DNA from: Motiliproteus sp963974645
Lineage (GTDB): Bacteria; Pseudomonadota; Gammaproteobacteria; Pseudomonadales; Balneatricaceae
NCBI GenBank assembly: GCA_963974645.1
Contig: CAXBEA010000170.1
Span: 1-5,248 of the forward strand
DNA length: 5,248 bases
Direction of reading: 5' to 3'
In this document: positions 1 through 4,583 of the stretch, piece by piece
Layout: each line of letters opens with the position of its first letter
Position numbering within the stretch: the stretch's first letter is position 1
The notes under the pieces: generated by a model
What the model was told of the DNA's origin: nothing
The model's input: the letters and a program-made list of their open reading frames with translations, nothing else
The model's database searches: none
Program-made: the position numbers and the translations under genes

Positions 1-1
1 G

Positions 2-148
2 CAACCGCTGCTGATGGCCGGTCACATAGGCCGCAGTATCGCCCGACTGGGTAAAAACCGCAGCCAAATACGGCAGCTGCTCGGCAGCCCCAAACCGCTA
101 CACGAGCATCAGATTCGAATCGACGCCAGCATGATCAACCGTCTGTAG
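2..148 (+). CDS. 3' end of an unidentified gene
   Basis: The reading frame is open from the left edge to a TAG at 146-148 and gives 48 C-terminal residues, beginning QPLLMAGHIGRSIARLGKNR and ending ASMINRL. Third codon positions are rich in G and C, as in the clear genes of this window, which supports real coding. The tail is basic (several Arg, Lys and His) and has no obvious membrane segment. I do not recognise the family, and the diagnostic part lies outside the window. The next gene-like segment follows on the same strand after a short gap, but nothing shows the two are functionally linked. Confidence 0.6.
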   Translation, partial: QPLLMAGHIGRSIARLGKNRSQIRQLLGSPKPLHEHQIRIDASMINRL

Positions 149-209
149 CGCTGCGTATGAGTAATCCACTGGTCCATATTTTTCAGCTCCAGAATTTTCA
201 ATTCCTGGC

Positions 210-428
210 TTGGCAGCTCGGCACAACAAGCGTTTAAAAAGCAAGCTAGACCATCCAGCACAGGTTGCAAAATCGCTGGTGGAAATGCTCTGGAGCAACG
301 CATCGAGTCGCTATTTAGGTTGGCCGGAGAAACTCTTTATCAAGCTCAACGGCCTATTTCCTTCGCTTGTCAGCAACGCTATCGGTAAACAATTGGCACG
401 GATTAAAGAACACGCCAGCTTTTCCTAA
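210..428 (+). pseudogene. C-terminal remnant of an SDR-family oxidoreductase
   Basis: The frame is open from 165 to the TAA at 426-428. From about position 249 the product reads DHPAQVAKSLVEMLW, then RYLGWPEKLFIKLNGLFP, then SNAIGKQLARIKEHA. This resembles the last 55-60 residues of bacterial short-chain dehydrogenases, where a 'P-x-x-VA' helix is followed by a GWPEKLFV(R/K)LNxLxP motif and a basic end. A complete SDR has about 250 residues, with a GxxxGxG nucleotide-binding motif and a YxxxK active site. None of that is present, and a stop at 162-164 closes the frame. The only start near the left end is a TTG at 210 with no convincing Shine-Dalgarno sequence. I infer a 5'-truncated, non-functional gene whose front was lost when the segment next to the upstream gene was rearranged. 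A small expressed protein is possible but less likely. The family assignment comes from memory of the motif. Confidence 0.6.
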
Positions 429-460
429 ATTATTTATTTATCGCTAAGAAGGGCAGCATC

Positions 461-1264
461 ATGCACGCGTACGACAGCCTTTCAAGGTCAGTGTTTCTGC
501 CATTGTTTACACGACCTCGCTATCCGGAGTCACAGCTTCGGCCCTCTTGGTTAAAGCGCCATCCGGAGTTGCGCTTACTATTCTCGTTAGCCGCCCTCTG
601 TGTCTCCTTTGCTCTCCAGGCAAATAATCTAGAGCCGAGCGGTCAGCAGACAAGCAGCTCGCAAACAACAAACCAGCCAGCTGACAACCCCCTTTACGCC
701 ATGCAAAACCTGCAGCAACGCTGGGCCGAGATCAAATACCGGCTACCCCAAAAGCAGCAACAAGCCGCACTGGAGCAATTGAGCAACCTGGCGAGCAAGT
801 ACCTTAATGAATACCCGCAAACACCTGAACTCTTAATCTGGCGGGGGGTCATCCTAAGCACATACGCCGGTATCAAGGGAGGGCTTAGCGCCCTGTCTCT
901 GGTCAACCAAGCCAAAGAGAGTTTTGAACAGGCCCTCGAGATAAACCCCGATACCCTGTCGGGATCCGCGTACACCAGCCTCGGCGCACTCTACTATCAG
1001 GCTCCCGGCTGGCCAATCAGCTTCGGAAACGACAAAAAAGCGCGGGAACTACTCGAAAAAGCGCTTAAGATAGATCCCTACGGTATCGACAGTAATTATT
1101 TTTATGCCGATTTTCTGGTCTCCCAAAATGACTTTATGTTAGCCCACAAGGCACTCGATAAAGCGTTACTGGCATCCGACCACCCCAACCGTACCCTAGC
1201 CGACGAAGGACGGCGTCAGGAGATCATCAATCTGCTGAGCAAAATTGGAGATAAACACTCTTGA
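461..1264 (+). CDS. Exported TPR-type protein, first gene of a two-component operon
   Basis: This 267-residue protein probably works in the periplasm as a protein-protein interaction module. A hydrophobic segment at about residues 37-52 (LRLLFSLAALCVSFALQA) looks like a signal peptide or anchor; a short polar Gln/Ser-rich linker follows. The helical part has TPR-like repeats: about 120-162 ends AKESFEQALEINPD, about 165-207 contains the family-typical YYQAPGWPISFGNDKKA and ends LLEKALKIDP, and about 210-240 is a third helical pair (YFYADFLV...ALDKALLA). Proteins with this GSAYTSLGALYYQ-PGWP-FG-KKA pattern are commonly found beside QseBC-like regulators in gammaproteobacteria; their molecular role is not established. 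The ATG at 461 has a modest AGAAGG at about 446-451. About 35 residues precede the hydrophobic stretch, unusually long for a signal peptide. An internal TTG at Leu37 would give a normal one but has no well-spaced ribosome binding site. The TGA overlaps the TTG start of the next gene, so the genes are probably translated together. Confidence 0.85.
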   Translation: MHAYDSLSRSVFLPLFTRPRYPESQLRPSWLKRHPELRLLFSLAALCVSFALQANNLEPSGQQTSSSQTTNQPADNPLYAMQNLQQRWAEIKYRLPQKQQQAALEQLSNLASKYLNEYPQTPELLIWRGVILSTYAGIKGGLSALSLVNQAKESFEQALEINPDTLSGSAYTSLGALYYQAPGWPISFGNDKKARELLEKALKIDPYGIDSNYFYADFLVSQNDFMLAHKALDKALLASDHPNRTLADEGRRQEIINLLSKIGDKHS

Positions 1265-1929
1265 GATTACTACTGGTTGAAGACGATCCTTTACTCGGTG
1301 AAGGGATCCAGCAAGGGTTCAGTCTTCAGGGGGAAACCCTGGACTGGCTGCGCAACGGTCAGCACGCACTGAATGCGCTCGCCAGCAACGAGTTTGACCT
1401 GCTGATCCTGGATCTGGGACTACCCGATATGGACGGTCTGGACCTGTTAAGTGAACTGCGGCGACGTGGCGATAAACTGCCAGTATTGATTCTAACCGCT
1501 CGAGACCAGGTTGCAGACCGGATCCGAGGGCTTGATTGCGGCGCCGACGACTATCTGATCAAACCTTTTGATATGAATGAACTTCGCGCCCGTATCCGGG
1601 CCCTGCTTCGACGCCACGCGGGCGCAAGCTCGTCCAAACTGAACCACGCCAATATCGAGGTCGACCCAGCCAACCGAGAGGTGTTCCGCGATGGCAAAAT
1701 TGTCAGCTTGTCCCGTCGCGAATACAGCCTGCTGGTCGAATTGTTACAGCATCAGGGTCGGGTTTTCACCCGGGATCAGCTCGGCGAACGACTCTATGGC
1801 TGGAATGAAGAGGTGGAGAGCAACACCGTCGAAGTCCATATTCATCACCTGCGCAAAAAACTCGGCAGCGAACTAATCAAGACCATTCGCGGTGTCGGCT
1901 ACCGGATAGAGAAAGAAGCCCGTCCATGA
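1261..1929 (+). CDS. OmpR/PhoB-family response regulator (QseB/PmrA-like)
   Basis: This is a cytoplasmic transcription factor of 222 residues, the usual length for the family. The receiver domain (about 1-118) has every expected signature: acidic pair D8-D9, phospho-acceptor D51 in LLILDLGLPDMDG, switch Thr T79 and K101 in the YLIKPF loop. The DNA-binding winged helix (about 125-219) includes LSRREYSLLVELLQHQGRVF, the recognition-helix region SNTVEVHIHHLRKKLG and the closing TIRGVGYRI. The LYGW...VESNTVEVHI pattern favours the QseB/PmrA/TctD branch. The start is TTG at 1261: a TAA at 1252-1254 closes the frame upstream, and any later start would remove the first strand and the D8-D9 pair. A GGAG lies 10 bases before it, inside the previous gene. 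It overlaps that gene by 4 bases (TTGA) and the kinase gene by 4 (ATGA). The sensor kinase encoded next is presumably its phosphate donor. Target genes cannot be read from the window; autoregulation is common in this family. Confidence 0.96.
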   Translation: MRLLLVEDDPLLGEGIQQGFSLQGETLDWLRNGQHALNALASNEFDLLILDLGLPDMDGLDLLSELRRRGDKLPVLILTARDQVADRIRGLDCGADDYLIKPFDMNELRARIRALLRRHAGASSSKLNHANIEVDPANREVFRDGKIVSLSRREYSLLVELLQHQGRVFTRDQLGERLYGWNEEVESNTVEVHIHHLRKKLGSELIKTIRGVGYRIEKEARP

Positions 1930-3380
1930 GATCTATCAGCCGCTTTCTGCTGGTCAGTCTGCTCGCTACTGTGCTGAGCGTCACCCTGGTCGCGTCACTC
2001 TGGATTCAGCGTGACAGCACCCACGAAGTCGAAGAGCTGTTTGATGCTGAACTTGCGCAGATGGCGCGGGTACTGCAGAGCCTGCTCAAGGTGCAGCTAA
2101 AGCGTACCCAACTGGTACCGTTTAAAGAGACGCTGCAGTATCGTTCCTTCGAGGATTCCCAGCAGGACCCCAACAGCCCTATATATAACGCTGAAGCGAC
2201 CCCGCTTGGACATAAATACGAAAGCAAGCTGGCGTTTGTGGTCTGGAACGACCAGGGTGATGAGCTATTGAGCAGCCAAACGCAGCACCGTCTGAGCTTT
2301 TCCAGCGTTGCTGGATACGACAACGAACAGCTCAACAACTTTCACTGGCGCAGTTTTATGCTGCATGATCCACAGCTGGAGTTGTGGATCAAAGTAGCCC
2401 AACGTAGCGACGTCCGCGATGAACTGACCGGAGAGATTGTCAAAAATACCCTATGGCCACTATTGCTGACAATCCCTGTGCTCGGGCTGCTGATAGCGGC
2501 TGTAGTCCGCCGCGGGCTTAGTCCGCTTAGACGTGTCTCGGATCAACTGGCGATGCGTAATCCCGATAATATGGAACCGCTAGATAGCAACCGGGTTCCG
2601 AAAGAGATCCTCAATGTGGTTGAAGCAGTCAATGCGCTGCTTGCCAGACTCGACCAGGCACTTGAGCGAGAGCGGCGCTTTACTGCCGATGCTGCTCACG
2701 AACTGCGCACTCCGTTGGCGGCCATTCGGATTCACGCCCAAAATCTGCAACAGCAACTACATCAGCAACTACATCAGCAACTACAGCGTCAGCAACCGTT
2801 AGACCAGAAGAACCAGCAGGCCACCAGCTCCTCGCCCCAGCAGATCATCACCGGGGTCGATCGCATGACCCATGTGGTCGAACAACTATTAGCGTTGAGC
2901 CGGCTAGAGTTCTCCAAGAAAATCAAAACTGAATCCCTCGACCTGTCCAAGCTGTTACGTCAGACGATGGCAGAGATGGCGCCTCTGTCGCTGGATCGCC
3001 AACAGCATTTTGAGTTGAACAGTGCGCAACCTTGCATCATCAAGGGCAATGGCGACAGTCTGGTGATGCTCTGCCGTAATCTGCTCGATAATGCCATCCG
3101 CTATACCCCGGAAGCGGGACAGATAAATGTCAGCATTACCAAAAAGGACAGGCTTATCTGCTTAAGTGTCGCCGATACAGGGCCTGGAATCCCGCCCCAG
3201 GAGTATCAAAAGGTGCTGCAACGCTTCTACCGTCTGGCAGGGCAAACGATCAATGGCAGCGGCCTGGGATTATCGATCGTGCAACAAATCGTAGATCAGC
3301 ATGGCGCTCATCTTAGCTTGCACCCAAGCGGTCTTGCCGATACAGGTCTGGAAGTGCGGGTCTGCTTCTCGGCTCAGTAG
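1926..3380 (+). CDS. QseC/TctE-like membrane sensor histidine kinase
   Basis: This inner-membrane kinase of 484 residues most likely phosphorylates the regulator encoded just upstream. TM1 is about residues 7-26 and TM2 about 175-194. Between them is a periplasmic sensor of about 145 residues containing YESKLAFVVWNDQGDELLSS and VAQRSDVRDEL, patterns typical of the QseC/TctE two-component sensor N-terminal domain (2CSK_N-like). A short membrane-proximal linker (RRGLSPLRRVSDQLA) leads into the dimerisation domain, with phospho-acceptor H258 in FTADAAHELRTPLAAIR. The ATPase domain has N-box N385/N389 (NLLDNAIRY), G1 box DTGPGIP at 417-423, an F-box-like QRFYR at 432-436 and G2 box GSGLGLS at 444-450, so it should be catalytically intact. 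The oddity is a Gln-rich insertion at about 274-304 between the two dimerisation helices, making that hairpin roughly 15 residues longer than is typical, partly from a 12-bp tandem repeat. The ATG overlaps the regulator's stop (ATGA) and has only a weak Shine-Dalgarno, suggesting translational coupling. The ligand cannot be deduced. Confidence 0.96.
   Translation: MRSISRFLLVSLLATVLSVTLVASLWIQRDSTHEVEELFDAELAQMARVLQSLLKVQLKRTQLVPFKETLQYRSFEDSQQDPNSPIYNAEATPLGHKYESKLAFVVWNDQGDELLSSQTQHRLSFSSVAGYDNEQLNNFHWRSFMLHDPQLELWIKVAQRSDVRDELTGEIVKNTLWPLLLTIPVLGLLIAAVVRRGLSPLRRVSDQLAMRNPDNMEPLDSNRVPKEILNVVEAVNALLARLDQALERERRFTADAAHELRTPLAAIRIHAQNLQQQLHQQLHQQLQRQQPLDQKNQQATSSSPQQIITGVDRMTHVVEQLLALSRLEFSKKIKTESLDLSKLLRQTMAEMAPLSLDRQQHFELNSAQPCIIKGNGDSLVMLCRNLLDNAIRYTPEAGQINVSITKKDRLICLSVADTGPGIPPQEYQKVLQRFYRLAGQTINGSGLGLSIVQQIVDQHGAHLSLHPSGLADTGLEVRVCFSAQ
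2751..2786 (+). repeat. 12-bp in-frame tandem repeat in the kinase gene
   Basis: The unit CAGCAACTACAT occurs at 2751-2762 and 2763-2774, and a third copy at 2775-2786 differs only in its last two bases. It encodes QQLH-QQLH-QQLQ at about kinase residues 276-287. The unit is a multiple of three, so gain or loss of copies would change protein length by four residues without breaking the frame. It lies in the loop between the two dimerisation helices, after the phospho-acceptor histidine. Confidence 0.9.
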
Positions 3381-3477
3381 GCTCGCTTACGCTGCCCATT
3401 GCTAAACCCTTTCCGCCTAGAACCCTGGCTGCTAGCAGACCTCGGCTGCGGTGCAACCGGGTCAAGAAGATGACTGC

Positions 3478-3918
3478 TCAACCTTTGCTGGCTTTTTTCT
3501 GCTCCTCAAGCAGCAGATCCAGCGCCTTGAGCAGATCCAGCGACGAAAGCATCCCAACCAGTTCCTGCTCTTTATTCAATACCGGCATCGCACCAAAGCG
3601 GTGCTGGGTCAAAACTTTAGTCGCTTTGGCGATCGTATCGTAGGTGTGCGCCACCATCACATTGCGGGTCATCAGATCGCCCACACTGAGATTATCGTCA
3701 AGGTTGTAGATATGACTCAGATCGGGTGCCTCGTCGACCCACTCTGGCCGCCGAAGATCGCGGTCACTGATAATCCCCACCAACTTGCGCGCCTCATCGA
3801 CCACCGGCATATGCCTGATATCGTTCTCGCGCATCCGGAAAAATGTCTGGCGAATCCCATCATCAGCCTTCGCGACCAGCACTTTAGAGGTCATAAAATT
3901 ACTAACTTTCAGCGGCAT
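3478..3918 (-). CDS. Stand-alone protein with two CBS domains
   Basis: This small cytoplasmic protein of 146 residues consists almost entirely of a tandem CBS pair (Bateman module). The first CBS motif spans about residues 4-58, with DIRHMPVVDEARKLVGIISD followed by RDLR; the second spans about 80-133, with LMTRNVMVAHTYDTIAKA, then RFGAMPVL and LVGMLSSLDLL. CBS pairs usually bind adenosine-type ligands (AMP, ATP, SAM) and act as energy or redox sensors on partner proteins. The G-I/M-(I/L)-S-x-x-D-L motifs here fit nucleotide binding, but no ligand is proven. A Lys/Glu-rich tail ends the protein. The ATG is well supported: AAGGAG (plus-strand CTCCTT, 3925-3930) lies exactly six bases before it. 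A candidate promoter lies upstream, at the end of a decayed lipoprotein gene. The gene is convergent with the kinase, with about 97 bases between stops and no clear hairpin-plus-T-tract terminator. Its partner is not identifiable here. Confidence 0.93.
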   Translation of the reverse strand: MPLKVSNFMTSKVLVAKADDGIRQTFFRMRENDIRHMPVVDEARKLVGIISDRDLRRPEWVDEAPDLSHIYNLDDNLSVGDLMTRNVMVAHTYDTIAKATKVLTQHRFGAMPVLNKEQELVGMLSSLDLLKALDLLLEEQKKASKG

Positions 3919-3969
3919 TAAATACTCCTTGAGATAACAGCAAGCGGTTCTAGAGGCTAACTTAACATT

Positions 3970-3998
3970 GTTATTGAAGGGTTATTGGCTTTAGTCAA
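3970..3998 (-). promoter_or_regulatory. Candidate sigma-70 promoter for the CBS-domain gene
   Basis: On the minus strand TTGACT (3998-3993; 5 of 6 to the -35 consensus) is followed after exactly 17 bases by AATAAC (3975-3970; 4 of 6 to the -10 consensus). A transcript starting 6-8 bases further would have a leader of about 45 bases before the CBS start codon. The -35 box overlaps the stop codon of the lipoprotein remnant, so the CBS gene could be transcribed independently of it. This is prediction from pattern only; the -10 match is mediocre. Confidence 0.4.
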
Positions 3999-4194
3999 AT
4001 CGGCCCCTCGCCGAGCAGTTCAACCAGCTGAGCCCTGGTCGTTTTATCCACCTCGATGCGCGCCAGTGCCTCGGGCGTCAGCGTCTTAGCCTCGCCGATT
4101 GAGATGCCGATTGCGGTTGTAGATTCGGGTCTGAACAGCCAGCCAGCCCCACGAACAGAACAAAAACTGATACGCCAAGATGTCGTATATTCAT
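3995..4194 (-). pseudogene. Frameshifted, truncated BamE/SmpA-like lipoprotein gene
   Basis: On the minus strand an AAGGAG (plus-strand 4201-4206) sits six bases before ATG at 4194, followed by MNIRHLGVSVFVLFVGLAGC. This is a textbook lipoprotein signal peptide with lipobox LAGC (lipidated Cys20). That frame stops at 4078-4080 after 38 codons. A neighbouring frame continues as ISIGEAKTLTPEALARIEVD, then KTTRAQLVELLGEGP, and stops at 3995-3997. The latter resembles the start of the BamE/SmpA/OmlA fold, where 'LARIxxGKTTxAxVxxLLGxP' follows the lipidated N-terminus; the usual Gly is Asp here. The switch needs one frameshift near 4094-4117, where an 8-base direct repeat (CAATCGGC, 12-bp period) could promote slippage. 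The normal C-terminal half is missing. I infer a decayed gene. Another ATG at 4200, in frame, overlaps the ribosome binding site. Alternatives are a sequencing error plus a short protein, or expression of a 38-residue lipopeptide. Confidence 0.6.
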
Positions 4195-4200
4195 ACCCAT

Positions 4201-4478
4201 CTCCTTCAATGCTCTATTTAAACGAAAAATTTGAAACACGACTTAAGCGCTGGGCTGAAAGCACCGGAGCGTCAGTGCTTGGTCATTGGCACCCGATTGC
4301 AAAGGCCAAAACCACGCTTAACTCAGGACAGAGGATCCATTAATCCTGAATCGGCTAAACATTTAAGCATATTAGCGGTCCAAATCAACTCTTAAGGGGC
4401 TCCTAAACCCTTGAGCCGCAGCACGACAGCCGTTATCTTGCCCACCATAGCGCCTGTCTGCATGACTGTAGGTTCTAT
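4201..4478. other. Divergent intergenic region without a supported gene
   Basis: This stretch separates the minus-strand lipoprotein remnant and CBS gene from the plus-strand nucleotidase-like gene, so it probably contains outward promoters for both. I see no convincing -35/-10 pair. The AT-rich part next to the lipoprotein start (about 4211-4235) is the likeliest place for a minus-strand promoter. Two weak inverted repeats are visible: AAGCAC/GTGCTT at 4259-4280 (6-bp stem, 10-base loop) and GGCTC/GAGCC at about 4397-4416 (5-bp stem, 10-base loop), the second overlapping an alternative AAGGG/CCCTT pairing. Neither is followed by a T tract, so neither is called a terminator. Longer open frames crossing here lack family resemblance and ribosome binding sites. 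Confidence 0.5.
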
Positions 4479-4581
4479 TTACAACAGAATTTACCGTGCT
4501 ATTAACCGTACCGTTTATCGTATTATTTACCGTACCCTTTATCGTATTATTTACAGCACTACTGCCCATAGATGGAACTGA
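4462..4581 (+). CDS. Possible 39-residue repeat-encoded basic peptide
   Basis: An ATG at 4462 opens a frame through the 12-bp array, giving seven four-residue units: IYNR, IYRA, INRT, VYRI, IYRT, LYRI, IYST. It then ends TAHRWN at a TGA (4579-4581), two bases before the ATG at 4584. The peptide would be basic and aromatic/aliphatic, with the pattern (I/V/L)-Y-R-x. Between units the first position stays aliphatic and TAC/TAT swaps are silent, which is compatible with selection on the peptide but expected in part from simple DNA repetition. No Shine-Dalgarno is visible before the ATG. The proximity to the next start suggests a possible coupled leader peptide. It may equally be a chance open frame, because a 12-bp repeat without stops stays open. 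Confidence 0.2.
   Translation: MTVGSIYNRIYRAINRTVYRIIYRTLYRIIYSTTAHRWN
4479..4562 (+). repeat. Array of seven degenerate 12-bp tandem units
   Basis: Seven consecutive 12-base units start at 4479, 4491, 4503, 4515, 4527, 4539 and 4551. The consensus is roughly TTAyCGTAyyrT. The fourth and sixth units are identical (TTATCGTATTAT). The third and fifth are near-identical (TAACCGTACCGT and TTACCGTACCCT), so the core is also a 24-bp repeat at 4503-4550. The outer units (TTACAACAGAAT, TTACAGCACTAC) are diverged. The array is AT-rich, has no stop in several frames, and ends 9-21 bases before the possible starts of the nucleotidase-like gene, so it occupies that gene's leader or promoter. Two TATTAT segments (4521-4526 and 4545-4550) resemble -10 boxes, but no good -35 box is correctly spaced. 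Confidence 0.9.
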
Positions 4582-4583
4582 CT

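Noticed and set aside
189..208. Hairpin CCAGAATT/AATTCCTGG after the first gene
   Set aside because: The stem is about 8 bp with a bulge and a 3-base loop, but no T run follows on the plus strand, so it is too weak to call a terminator.
694..975. 93-codon minus-strand open frame
   Set aside because: It is antisense to the TPR gene, with no start signal or motif.
2006..2338. 110-codon minus-strand open frame
   Set aside because: It is antisense to the kinase's sensor region; its Ser/Cys-rich composition is typical of shadow frames.
3429..3438. Perfect palindrome CTGCTAGCAG between the convergent kinase and CBS genes
   Set aside because: It is only 10 bp, has no loop and no T tract on either side, so it is not a credible terminator; a chance palindrome is likely.
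3513..3542. Direct repeat GCAGATCCAGCG with an 18-bp period in the CBS gene
   Set aside because: It encodes LDLLKALDLL in a C-terminal helix; only two copies with a different intervening sequence, readily explained by leucine-rich coding.
3451..3921. 156-codon plus-strand open frame
   Set aside because: It is the antisense shadow of the CBS-domain gene, which has clear motifs and a strong start on the minus strand.
4056..4343. 95-codon plus-strand open frame
   Set aside because: It lies over the minus-strand lipoprotein remnant, whose ribosome binding site, signal peptide and lipobox are far more convincing. The product shows no family motif and has no Shine-Dalgarno.
4372..4569. 65-codon minus-strand open frame encoding VNNT/VNST-type repeats
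   Set aside because: The repetitive part is the complement of the 12-bp array, which lacks stops in several frames. There is no ribosome binding site, and the rest has unremarkable composition.
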